From: an uncultured Selenomonadaceae bacterium
GTDB taxonomy: Bacteria; Bacillota; Negativicutes; Selenomonadales; Selenomonadaceae
Length of the DNA: 14,419 nucleotides
Direction of reading: 5' to 3'
Assembly: GCA_958415865.1 (NCBI GenBank)
Contig: CATYZV010000019.1
Location: forward strand, 1-14,419
Below the pieces are notes generated by a model. It saw only the letters and a list, made by a program, of their open reading frames with translations. It was not told the DNA's origin and searched no databases. Shown here in pieces: positions 1-6,616 of this stretch; positions within the stretch are counted from its first letter, which is position 1, and each line of letters opens with the position of its first letter. Made by a program: the position numbers and the translations under genes.

Positions 1-1230
1 ACGGCTGCTGTAAGCACGCCTGATTCTCCTGCCGTAGTGCAGTGCTCTGCCCATCGCAAGGCATCCCGACACTGAGCCTAAGCCGATTATCATGAATATC
101 AAATGATAGGCTATATCTCCTGATATGAAATCCAGTATCCTGCCGATTATCAGCGATTGTGTTATAGAAGCTATCTGCCAGGTGAAAATAGAAATTGCCA
201 TAGCCGTGGCAAACACTCTCTGTTCCACCAGATTGGAAACGAATATATTGAGCGGCCCGAAATGAGCAAAAGCGATTATGCCGAACAGAGCAGCATAGCC
301 CCATAGCAGCAGCTCATTTTTAATCAAGGGCAAAATCAGCAGCATAGCCAATGTGCTTGAGAATATTACGAGTAAAAATACGCATCTTTTCTTAAAGCTG
401 CCGCGAGTGAACAGCCCTGCACACGCCATGCTGACGCAGCCGCATACGCCGAACAGCAGCATCATCTGGCTGACCGTCTCCGTATCCAGCCCCGCGCTCT
501 TGGACAGATACATAGCCAGCCAGCTGTTAATGCCCCAGGTCGTGTAGATAGCTCCCGCATGAGCCGCCATCGCCAGCAGAAACCGCTTGTCTTTTATCAA
601 ATCCGTAAACTGCTTGAGCTGTATCTTCTTCCTGCCGGATTTCGCCCTGTCGGCAGGCAGCTTTAGAAAAAAGCCTATTAGCACGGCAATGACAGCACAG
701 CCCGTGCCCATCAGATAAAAAGCACTGTTCCAAGTCCAGTTCACCACGGCAAACGGTATCAGCACATTAGTCAATATAACCGCCACGCTCGCCGCAGAGT
801 TTAGCACGCCTGAGACGACATCCGTTTCCTCCGGCGGAAAATATTCAATGACCACTTTGATGCACAGCGGCATGACCACCACGCCCGCCATGCCAATGCA
901 GAGCTGTCCTGCTAATATGCCGGCGTAGCTGCCGCTGATTCCCACCAGAGCCGTGCACAAGGACAATATGACCATGCTCAGTATCAAAAGCCGCTTGGCA
1001 GAAAACAGGTCCACGACCATGCCGCCCGGTATCTGAAACATCATGCGCCCGAACGCCACTGCCGCAACGATCAGCGCACTTTGAGATGCCGTAAAGCCAA
1101 ATAAGTTCCCCGCGAGCGGTATGAAGGGATTCCAAGATAAATACGTCGAAAACTGCAATGTAAAAGCAGAAAATAAAAACAGCAGCACAATCCATCGGTA
1201 CGGACTGCTACTCTTGGATGATACAGTCAT
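1..1230 (-). CDS. Major facilitator superfamily transporter (3' end beyond the window)
   Basis: The reading frame opens at ATG 1230 and stays open for 410 codons to the window edge, so the C-terminal end is missing but probably only by a few residues. The start follows a clear GGGAGGA ribosome site 8 bases upstream. The protein is very hydrophobic with about 12 predicted membrane spans. A loop 2-3 motif of the MFS type (GGMVVDLFSAKRLLIL, residues about 75-90) and a long central cytoplasmic loop rich in Lys and Arg (about residue 190-210, KSGRKKIQLK) divide it into two six-helix halves. Such proteins move small solutes across the inner membrane using ion gradients. The substrate cannot be read from sequence. 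The gene has its own promoter and is separated from hfq by a terminator, so it is probably an independent unit. Family is confident; substrate unknown. Confidence 0.9.
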   Translation of the reverse strand, partial: MTVSSKSSSPYRWIVLLFLFSAFTLQFSTYLSWNPFIPLAGNLFGFTASQSALIVAAVAFGRMMFQIPGGMVVDLFSAKRLLILSMVILSLCTALVGISGSYAGILAGQLCIGMAGVVVMPLCIKVVIEYFPPEETDVVSGVLNSAASVAVILTNVLIPFAVVNWTWNSAFYLMGTGCAVIAVLIGFFLKLPADRAKSGRKKIQLKQFTDLIKDKRFLLAMAAHAGAIYTTWGINSWLAMYLSKSAGLDTETVSQMMLLFGVCGCVSMACAGLFTRGSFKKRCVFLLVIFSSTLAMLLILPLIKNELLLWGYAALFGIIAFAHFGPLNIFVSNLVEQRVFATAMAISIFTWQIASITQSLIIGRILDFISGDIAYHLIFMIIGLGSVSGCLAMGRALHYGRRIRRAYSSR

Positions 1231-1267
1231 AAAATAAATCCTCCCGTACATTTGAATCTATATATAA

Positions 1268-1281
1268 TGGACAGCTTTCCA
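1268..1281. promoter_or_regulatory. Possible operator palindrome in the MFS leader
   Basis: The 14-base sequence TGGACAGCTTTCCA is a near-perfect palindrome with a single non-complementary pair, centred on AGCT. It lies about 24 bases downstream of the -10 box, between promoter and ribosome site, where a repressor could block transcription. A site this short can occur by chance and no regulator gene is visible nearby. Confidence 0.25.
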
Positions 1282-1304
1282 TCTCCAAATTACAGTACAT
1301 ATAT

Positions 1305-1332
1305 ATTTTATTACTTTTACATTTTTTGTCAA
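1305..1332 (-). promoter_or_regulatory. Sigma-70 type promoter for the MFS gene
   Basis: On the minus strand a perfect TTGACA -35 box (1327-1332) is followed after 16 bases by TAAAAT (1305-1310). The surrounding sequence is very A/T rich. It lies just beyond the hfq terminator and about 75 bases before the MFS start codon, giving a leader of roughly 65-70 bases. An alternative -10 within the following TATATATA run is possible. Confidence 0.65.
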
Positions 1333-1335
1333 ACG

Positions 1336-1379
1336 AAAAAGCCGTCTCACTGCATGATTTAAATCAACAGTGAAACGGC
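1336..1379 (-). terminator. Rho-independent terminator after hfq (potentially bidirectional)
   Basis: Arms GCCGTCTCACTG (1341-1352) and CAGTGAAACGGC (1368-1379) pair with one internal mismatch. The loop holds the palindrome GATTTAAATC. Read on the minus strand the stem is followed by a T5 run (1336-1340), as expected for an intrinsic terminator ending the miaA-hfq unit. A weaker T4 run follows on the plus strand (1383-1386), but there is no plus-strand gene for it to serve. Confidence 0.85.
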
Positions 1380-1418
1380 CCGTTTTCAGTTCAGCCTGTG
1401 CATTGATTTAGGCAGGAA

Positions 1419-1697
1419 TCAATTAGCAGGTTTTTCTACAGGTGCAGGTGCAGCGGCAGGTTTTTTATTATCCTGGAAGGTATTTTTCAGCGGCTGCATC
1501 GGCGTGATCGTCGAGATAGCGTGTTTGTATACCATCATCTGCTTGCCGGCAGAATCCAGGATTACGGTGAAGTTATCAAATCCTCTTACATTGCCGCGCA
1601 GCTGGAAGCCGTTCGTCAAATGGATTATCACACCTACATTTTCTTTTCTTACCTGATTGAGAAATACATCCTGCAGATTGATCGACTTATTTGGCAT
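1419..1697 (-). CDS. hfq: RNA chaperone Hfq
   Basis: Hfq forms a hexameric Sm-like ring that binds A- and U-rich RNA and helps small RNAs pair with mRNAs. The Sm1 region spans about residues 8-50 and contains the [10 protein letters not shown] stretch and the LTNGFQLRG turn. The Sm2 signature YKHAIST lies at residues 57-63. The core ends near residue 68 and is followed by a tail of about 24 residues rich in Ala, Pro and Lys. I chose ATG 1697 (92 residues) over the GTG one codon upstream because GGAGGA (1705-1710) lies 7 bases before this ATG and the protein then starts MPNKSIN, typical of the family. It follows miaA, a widely conserved pairing, and is closed by a strong terminator. Confidence 0.97.
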   Translation of the reverse strand: MPNKSINLQDVFLNQVRKENVGVIIHLTNGFQLRGNVRGFDNFTVILDSAGKQMMVYKHAISTITPMQPLKNTFQDNKKPAAAPAPVEKPAN

Positions 1698-1773
1698 CAC
1701 AAGGTCCTCCGTTATTTTGATTTGGCGCAGATAACGCCTGCTTGATAATCATCTGATAAGCTAGATTTATCAT
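1687..1773 (-). CDS. Possible short leader ORF overlapping the hfq start
   Basis: A 28-codon frame opens with ATG nine bases after the miaA stop, behind a weak AGGTGA. It runs across the hfq ribosome site and start codon in another frame and stops with TAA just inside hfq. If translated it would couple ribosome traffic from miaA to hfq initiation. The peptide ([12 protein letters not shown] at its start) resembles nothing I recognise, and the frame may exist by chance. The same interval also contains short inverted repeats, GGCG/CGCC (1724-1738) and GATAA/TTATC. I treat it as a candidate only. Confidence 0.2.
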   Translation of the reverse strand: MINLAYQMIIKQALSAPNQNNGGPCDAK

Positions 1774-1782
1774 TTCACCTAT

Positions 1783-2739
1783 CTATTCTACCTTAAATGC
1801 GAAGTTCTTGCAATGCTTGAAAGTTATGTTTACCAAATCTTTATATTTCATTTTGTCGACATCGTACCAATTCACATACGGCATCTTCTTATACCAAGTG
1901 AATTGACGCTTGGCAAAATGGCGCGTTGCCTTCTTCATTTCCTCTACAGCATCATCCAGTGAAACAGCACCGTCGATATATGCCGCCATCTCTCTGTAGC
2001 CTATGCCCTTCATCGGCTGCCAGTCATTTTTTACGCCGCCTGCCTTGAGCTGCTTTACTTCTTCGATAAAGCCGCCTGCCATCATCATATCCACGCGTTT
2101 GTTGATGCGTTCATAAAGTGCCGCGCGCTCGCGCCTCAGCCCGATGACGTACACATCGTAAACTAACTTGCCCGTCTCGGCAAAATAGCTTGATCGGGAA
2201 ATCTGTTCATTGCCGAGGTGATGTACTTCCAGGGCGCGGATGATGCGCTGAAAATTATTTATGTGGAGCCGCTGTGCCGTCTGCGGGTCAGCCTGCACCA
2301 GCATATCGTAGACGTACTGCCTGCCATGCTGTGCTGCCAGCGATTCCAGATATTCGCGGTAAGCCGGGTCGCCGGACGTTTCATTGAAAATATATCCTTC
2401 CAGCAGCGATTTTACATAAAGCCCTGTGCCGCCTGCTAGTATAGGCACTTTTCCCTGCTGATTGAGCCGGCTGATAATTGGCTTTACAAGCTGATGAAAG
2501 TCGGCGACATTGAAATTTTCCTGCGCCTCCAAGATATCTATGAGGTGGTGGACAACGCCGTCCGTCTCCTGCGCCGTCGGCTTTGCCGTGCCGATGTCAA
2601 AGCCCTTGTAGACCAGCATACTGTCCCCGGAGATTATCTCCGTATCCAGCGCCTTTGCCAAGTCTATGCTGAGCTGTGTCTTGCCTACAGCTGTAGGGCC
2701 GAGGATGACGATTAATTTTTCTCTTGCATCCGTCGGCAT
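1783..2739 (-). CDS. miaA: tRNA dimethylallyltransferase MiaA
   Basis: MiaA transfers the dimethylallyl group from DMAPP to the N6 amine of adenosine 37 in tRNAs that read codons starting with U, the first step towards ms2i6A. At 318 residues it has the usual family length. The P-loop GPTAVGKT lies at residues 14-21. The family stretch around DSMLVYKGFDIGTAKPT follows near 39-55, and the GGTGLYVKSLLEG motif lies near residues 103-115. The KGIGYREM and RHFAKRQFTWYKK motifs in the C-terminal third are also diagnostic. Its ATG overlaps the stop of the upstream hydrolase by one base (TAATG), indicating translational coupling. The substrate DMAPP is a product of the MEP pathway, whose first enzyme (dxs) is also in this window. 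Confidence 0.98.
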   Translation of the reverse strand: MPTDAREKLIVILGPTAVGKTQLSIDLAKALDTEIISGDSMLVYKGFDIGTAKPTAQETDGVVHHLIDILEAQENFNVADFHQLVKPIISRLNQQGKVPILAGGTGLYVKSLLEGYIFNETSGDPAYREYLESLAAQHGRQYVYDMLVQADPQTAQRLHINNFQRIIRALEVHHLGNEQISRSSYFAETGKLVYDVYVIGLRRERAALYERINKRVDMMMAGGFIEEVKQLKAGGVKNDWQPMKGIGYREMAAYIDGAVSLDDAVEEMKKATRHFAKRQFTWYKKMPYVNWYDVDKMKYKDLVNITFKHCKNFAFKVE

Positions 2740-3425
2740 TATTTGACCATATCCAGTGATTCACCCGGTTTTACCAGCACGACAAGCGAATGGGAGATGC
2801 TTTCTGCATGGGATTTGAACATGCTGGGATACTGCTTGATGACCGGCCAAGTGCCGCAGTGAATAGGGATTGCGTAATGGGGCTTGAGCAGCTGGACAGC
2901 CTTAGCTGCATCGTTTACGCCCATAGTATAATTGTCGCCGATCGGCAGGATAGCATAATCTATTTTTCTCCGTTCGCCGATCAATTTCATATCGCTGAAT
3001 AGAGCCGTATCGCCGGAATAATAAACAGTCAAATCGTCATCATCTTCATTGATAAAACGGATGAAGAAACCGCACGCTACGCCGCCGGCAACACCGGAAC
3101 TGTGCAGTGCCGGCACCATCGTAACAATGCCGAACGGGAAAGCGAATGAGCCGCCCAAGTTCATGCCGTGTACATTTTCATAATTGCCGAACAACCCTAA
3201 AATCTCAGGAATGGCAATGACTTTTGCATTTGTGCGCTTAGCGATTTCCACAGCATCGCCGAAATGATCGCCGTGAGCATGCGTCAGCAGGATGTAATTG
3301 CAATCCACGTCTTTAGCCGCGATCGTCGCCTGCGGATTGTCCGTCAAGAACGGGTCAAACAGCAGTCTGTCCTTGCCGTTGTCGAGCACAAAGCAAGCAT
3401 GTCCGTAATAGTCAAATCTAATCAT
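2739..3425 (-). CDS. UPF0173 family metal-dependent hydrolase (metallo-beta-lactamase fold)
   Basis: The 228-residue protein matches the UPF0173 (YtkL-like) family of small soluble hydrolases. The metal-binding motif THAHGDH (H49, H51, D53, H54) follows a strand typical of the beta-lactamase fold. Further conserved points are a His near residue 113 (PALHSSG), YYSGDTALF with a metal-bridging Asp, and a late IPIHCGTWP His. The physiological substrate of this family is not established. I chose ATG 3425 over a GTG six codons upstream because AAGGGAG (3434-3440) lies 8 bases before the ATG and would otherwise fall inside the gene. The gene ends in TAATG with miaA. Upstream lies the insertion-element relic, whose right end is only about 30 bases from the start codon, so the element may now supply or alter this gene's promoter region. 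Confidence 0.93.
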   Translation of the reverse strand: MIRFDYYGHACFVLDNGKDRLLFDPFLTDNPQATIAAKDVDCNYILLTHAHGDHFGDAVEIAKRTNAKVIAIPEILGLFGNYENVHGMNLGGSFAFPFGIVTMVPALHSSGVAGGVACGFFIRFINEDDDDLTVYYSGDTALFSDMKLIGERRKIDYAILPIGDNYTMGVNDAAKAVQLLKPHYAIPIHCGTWPVIKQYPSMFKSHAESISHSLVVLVKPGESLDMVK

Positions 3426-3454
3426 TATTATCGCTCCCTTCACTTAGCTGAAAT

Positions 3455-3720
3455 TTGACACTCCCCATGCCTAAAGGCGGGGGATTCTTGAGAAGCTCAG
3501 CCAAATTTATCAGCTGACTTTTATTCTCAAAGGGCTTGCCAAAAGCCCTCTACACAGTTCTTCGTATTTGAAGTTCTGCTTACTTTAATTCGTTGCACTT
3601 CTTTTATACCCGTCGCGATTCACTTGTTGTGTCGTGCTGCGGCAAAGGAGAGTACTTCCTAAAACAGCTCTAGGACTGTTGATTAAAATACGTTTTTGTT
3701 TAAGCAGAAGTCTAACTGCT
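3455..3720 (-). ncRNA. Candidate omega/reRNA-like guide RNA scaffold
   Basis: The minus-strand transcript could fold into a series of stems. They are AGCAG/CTGCT (3703-3720), AACAG/CTGTT (3663-3680), GAAGT/ACTTC (3570-3601), a 7-pair stem AGGGCTT/AAGCCCT with a 5-base loop (3531-3549), TTGAGAA/TTCTCAA (3488-3494 with 3524-3530) enclosing TCAGC/GCTGA (3497-3517), and the terminal GC-rich hairpin (3463-3483). In TnpB elements the guide RNA ends at the right end and its guide is the adjoining flank, here the bases just below 3455 leading into the hydrolase ribosome site. That role is inferred from position and structure; expression is not shown. Confidence 0.5.
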
Positions 3721-3726
3721 ATATAC

Positions 3727-3755
3727 ATTTTAGCATATGACACATGATGTAGAAA
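3727..3755 (-). promoter_or_regulatory. Possible promoter for the guide-RNA-like transcript
   Basis: The minus strand carries an extended -10 box, TGC followed by TAAAAT (3727-3732). A weak -35 candidate, TTTCTA (3750-3755), lies 17 bases further upstream. It lies just before the chain of stems starting at 3720, so a transcript would begin at about that point. The -35 match is poor, so this rests mainly on the extended -10. Confidence 0.35.
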
Positions 3756-3831
3756 CATAAATTTTTAAGGCATCGAACCTTAAAAATTTATCGGACTTAT
3801 ATCCCCGATAAATCTAGGGGTCTTACGCCCG

Positions 3832-3861
3832 GAAATGATAATACAGTTGTTGTAAACTGTA
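3832..3861 (-). terminator. Weak terminator-like hairpin after recN
   Basis: TACAGTT (3842-3848) and AACTGTA (3855-3861) form a perfect 7-pair stem with a 6-base loop, starting two bases after the recN stop codon. On the minus strand it is followed by TTATCATTT. The stem is A/T rich and the T run is broken, so termination would be inefficient. It may instead be only a 3' end stabilising hairpin. Confidence 0.35.
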
Positions 3862-3863
3862 AT

Positions 3864-5570
3864 TTATGCTCTATGAAGCAAATCTTTTCTGCGGCGGGCA
3901 TTGGCGAGCATTTCCTCCGCATTTTCCATGGAAGCCTGCGTCAGTTCCGTGCCTGATGCCATGCGGGCGATTTCCGCCAGCCGCGCACCGTAATCTATTT
4001 CCTTGATGCCGGTAAACGTCTTATTGTCGCGCACCTCTTTGCTGATGTAGAAATGAGCGTCCGCCATCGCTGCTATCTGCGGCAGATGCGTTATGCAGAT
4101 GACTTGACGGTAAAGCGCGATGTGGGCTATCTTTTCCGCCATCATCTGCGCCGTCTTGCCGCCGACACCGGCATCCACTTCATCGAATACCATCAGGCCT
4201 ACATCATCGTGCCGCGCCGTCAGCGTCTTTAGAGCGAGCGCGATGCGCGACAATTCGCCGCCGGATATGATTTTTGATAATTCCCGCAAATCTTCGCCCA
4301 AGTTAGCCGAAAATAATATTTCTATCTCGTCGCTGCCGTTTTCCGTGAATGAATCCATACTGCGCGGCGTAATTTCCATTCGTGCATCCTCCATTGCCAG
4401 AGAATGCAGTTCTTCAACTATGTCGTGCGCGAGCTTCGCTCCGCTGATGCGCCGCAGTTCGTGCAGTGCCTCTGCCTGTTGTTTTAACTTCTCTTTTGCC
4501 GCGGCTAAATCCTGCTCCATCTGCTCAATATTGCTATCATAATTTTCGATGTAGTCCAGTTCCTGCTTTGCCTTGTCGCGGTAAGCGAGAATTTCAGCGA
4601 TATCATTGCCGTATTTGCGGCGCAGCTTATCTATTTCATCGAGCCTAGACTGCATCATATCGAGCTTCTGCGGATTGTAGTCGAGCGACTCGCCGTAGCC
4701 GCGTATTTCCTCCGCGCTGTCTTGCAGCTGAATATACGCTTCTTCCACTGACTGACGGACTTTATCCATCTGTTCATCGTACTGGGCGAGCGATTCCATG
4801 TCCTTGCGTATCTGAGCCAGCGAGCTTAGAACAGCGTATCTGCCGTCCTCGCCTTCGTAGAGCAGACGGTACGCATCCTGCGCCAGCAGTGAAATCTTCT
4901 CGGCATTGGCTAAGACCTTGATATCCGCTTCCAGCTGCTCATCTTCACCGGCTGTCAATTTGGCACTTTCAATTTCCTTTATCTGCCAGTTGAGCATATC
5001 GAGCCGCTGTGCCATCTCCTGCGTATTGACGCGGCTCTTGTCCAATTTCTGCTTGATGGCTAGCCATTCATCGTAAAAGCGGCGGTACTGCGCCTTGCGA
5101 TGTGCTATCTCCTCTCCGCCGTACTCATCGACTATCTGCAGCTGCTGAGCCGGGCGCAGCAATGACTGATTGGCGTGCTGTCCGTGAATATCCACGAGCA
5201 TTTCGCCGAGCCGGCGCAGCACTGCCATCGTCGTATGGCAGCCGTTCACCTGCACGGAATTTCTGCCTGATGCCGTTATCTGGCGCGCGATTATGACTTC
5301 ATCTTCTTCCGTCAAAATACCGCTCTCGTCGAGAAAAGCGCGTACAGGGCTGTTCTCCTCAAGTGAAAAAACGGCTTCTGCACGCATGAAGTCGCAGCCG
5401 CTTCTTATAGCCTCTGCATTCGTGCGCCTGCCTATCACCATGCCGAGCGCACCGAGCAGTATGGATTTGCCTGCTCCGGTTTCGCCTGTGAGAATGTTAA
5501 GCCCCTTGTCAAATTCTATCTGAATGTGCTCGATCAATGCGAAATTCCAAATCGAAAGTGTCTTTAACAT
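3864..5570 (-). CDS. recN: DNA repair protein RecN
   Basis: RecN is an SMC-like ATPase that acts early in double-strand break repair, gathering DNA ends for recombination. The 568-residue length is normal. Residues 29-36 are the Walker A GETGAGKS. The middle, roughly 155-380, is charged and heptad-rich, as expected for the coiled-coil arms. The ABC signature ISGGELSR is near residues 434-442 and Walker B with its catalytic glutamate (VFDEVDAGVGG) near 459-470, followed by the CITHLPQIA switch segment. The start ATG is preceded by GAGGT about 10 bases upstream. It follows argR after 17 bases, an arrangement conserved across Firmicutes. In spore formers spoIVB and spo0A usually come next; here the insertion relic does. 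Confidence 0.98.
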   Translation of the reverse strand: MLKTLSIWNFALIEHIQIEFDKGLNILTGETGAGKSILLGALGMVIGRRTNAEAIRSGCDFMRAEAVFSLEENSPVRAFLDESGILTEEDEVIIARQITASGRNSVQVNGCHTTMAVLRRLGEMLVDIHGQHANQSLLRPAQQLQIVDEYGGEEIAHRKAQYRRFYDEWLAIKQKLDKSRVNTQEMAQRLDMLNWQIKEIESAKLTAGEDEQLEADIKVLANAEKISLLAQDAYRLLYEGEDGRYAVLSSLAQIRKDMESLAQYDEQMDKVRQSVEEAYIQLQDSAEEIRGYGESLDYNPQKLDMMQSRLDEIDKLRRKYGNDIAEILAYRDKAKQELDYIENYDSNIEQMEQDLAAAKEKLKQQAEALHELRRISGAKLAHDIVEELHSLAMEDARMEITPRSMDSFTENGSDEIEILFSANLGEDLRELSKIISGGELSRIALALKTLTARHDDVGLMVFDEVDAGVGGKTAQMMAEKIAHIALYRQVICITHLPQIAAMADAHFYISKEVRDNKTFTGIKEIDYGARLAEIARMASGTELTQASMENAEEMLANARRRKDLLHRA

Positions 5571-5587
5571 TGATTCTGCTACCTCAC

Positions 5588-6040
5588 TTAATTAAGCATA
5601 TCCTGCAATTTTTTCATGATGTCCTCTACTGCTGACATCGGCTTGACGACGACGAGTATGCTGTCATCGCCTGCCACTGTGCCGATTATCTCCGGCCACT
5701 TGGCGTAATCCAAGGTCGAAGCTACCGCATTAGCTGCTCCCGGCAGCGTCTTGACCACGATGATATTCTCACTGTAGTTCAAGCTCAGTACCGAATCTCG
5801 GAATAGATTCAGCATCCTGTTCTTGGAATAGATTATCTCCTTGTCGGCAGGGTAAGCATATCTGTACCTGCCGTCGCCCGTGGGCACTTTGACGAGCATC
5901 AGTTCTTTGATGTCGCGCGATACGGTGGCCTGTGTTACGATTATATGCTGTTTCTTCAGTGCCGCCGCCAGATCTTCCTGCGTCTCGATCACCGAGTGCT
6001 CGATGATCTCCTTAATCCTCGCGTGTCTTGCAGATTTCAA
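5588..6040 (-). CDS. argR: Arginine repressor ArgR/AhrC
   Basis: ArgR is a hexameric transcription factor that binds ARG boxes when loaded with L-arginine, repressing biosynthesis and often activating catabolism. Residues 1-70 form the winged helix region, with the recognition segment VTQATVSRDIKEL. The C-terminal oligomerisation and arginine-binding domain carries PGAANAVAS and the GTVAGDDSILVVV signature. I prefer a TTG start at 6040, giving MKSARHARIKEII and about 150 residues, the usual family length. It has GGTGA about 5 bases upstream. An ATG at 6082 would add 14 atypical residues and extend the overlap with the upstream methyltransferase from about 29 to 71 bases. I saw no ARG box in the window. 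Co-transcription with recN is conserved but its functional reason is unclear. Confidence 0.95.
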   Translation of the reverse strand: MKSARHARIKEIIEHSVIETQEDLAAALKKQHIIVTQATVSRDIKELMLVKVPTGDGRYRYAYPADKEIIYSKNRMLNLFRDSVLSLNYSENIIVVKTLPGAANAVASTLDYAKWPEIIGTVAGDDSILVVVKPMSAVEDIMKKLQDMLN

Positions 6041-6614
6041 AGTCTTCACCAACCTTTTCAATCCAGCACAGCGCAGGTGCATTTGTGCCGTGATTTACCA
6101 TTTCATACCATCCTGCCGTATAGTATTTCTTTGACAGAGCCTCAGCAAACGACTTTACCGCCGCAGCCTCCCTTCTGCCTTCAGCGTGTCCCGGATAGAC
6201 GGCGAGTGCGATATGCCCGTTTACACTGAGCTTTTCAAGTACCTTTTTCAAAGCAGCAATAGTGCTTTCAGTGTGCGTTGTCAGCGCGTGGTCGCCGCCT
6301 GGCAGGTAGCCCAGATTGAACATTGCTAAATCTATCTTTGATGAAATATACTCATCTATTTTTTCGTGTGAATCGTGAATAAGCACAGCTCTCGTCCTGC
6401 CAAAGCCTGCCTGCTCCAATTTCAGCCCGGTTTCGTCAAGTGCCGCCTGCTGTATATCAAAGGCGTAGATCAGGCTGTCCTTCGGCGCGTACTTTGCCAA
6501 GAACAATGTATCGCTGCCATTTCCGGCGGTGGCATCGACTATCACCTTGGCACTCTCCAGAGCCTTGCAGATGAGCAGATGCGAGAGCTGCACTGCGCTG
6601 CATAGCGTCTGCAC
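6012..6614 (-). CDS. mnmM: Class I SAM-dependent methyltransferase, MnmM/YtqB family
   Basis: The protein of about 200 residues belongs to the YtqB family, long annotated as putative rRNA methylase. Its Bacillus and Staphylococcus members were more recently shown to be MnmM, which methylates 5-aminomethyl-2-thiouridine at the tRNA wobble position. The SAM-binding motif I is DATAGNGSDTLFLA, with an acidic partner in AFDIQQAAL. FNLGYLPGGDH is the characteristic family motif, and a late AVYPGHAEGR segment also fits. I chose GTG 6614 because GGGAG (6623-6627) lies 8 bases upstream and the protein then begins close to family members. A GTG at 6638 would overlap nadK by 22 bases. The ribosome site lies inside the 3' end of nadK and the stop overlaps argR, implying coupled translation. 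The function is transferred by family, not proven here. Confidence 0.88.
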   Translation of the reverse strand: MQTLCSAVQLSHLLICKALESAKVIVDATAGNGSDTLFLAKYAPKDSLIYAFDIQQAALDETGLKLEQAGFGRTRAVLIHDSHEKIDEYISSKIDLAMFNLGYLPGGDHALTTHTESTIAALKKVLEKLSVNGHIALAVYPGHAEGRREAAAVKSFAEALSKKYYTAGWYEMVNHGTNAPALCWIEKVGEDFEICKTRED

Positions 6615-6616
6615 TT

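Larger units (their letters stand above)
3455..3813 (-). mobile_element. IS200/IS605-type relic or non-autonomous element, no intact tnpA/tnpB
   Basis: The minus strand ends here with an imperfect hairpin of the CCCCCGCC-TTTA-GGCATGGGG type (3463-3483) followed by GAGTGTCAA. This arrangement is typical of the right end of IS200/IS605 elements that carry tnpB. The candidate left end is marked by two inverted repeats: a perfect 13-base stem (3758-3770 with 3778-3790, 7-base loop) and a 9-base stem (3786-3794 with 3805-3813). The left boundary is uncertain by tens of bases. No tnpA or intact tnpB is present. One short open stretch (3527-3619, ending in VEGFWQAL and a TGA) could be a decayed tnpB 3' end, but I could not confirm that. 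The element sits between recN and the hydrolase, exactly where related genomes often carry other genes. Confidence 0.6.

Noticed and set aside
3455..3863. Riboswitch, CRISPR array or tRNA in the intergenic stretch
   Set aside because: No regularly spaced repeats, no cloverleaf and no known aptamer core. The right-end hairpin and TCAA terminus fit an IS200/IS605 end better.
3864..5570. Several plus-strand open frames (for example 4120-4542) inside recN
   Set aside because: Ser/Ala/Arg-rich shadows of recN codons, with no independent support.
5588..6082. ATG 6082 as the argR start
   Set aside because: It adds 14 residues unlike any ArgR N terminus and lengthens the overlap with mnmM. The TTG at 6040 yields the usual length and N terminus. 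It is not fully excluded.
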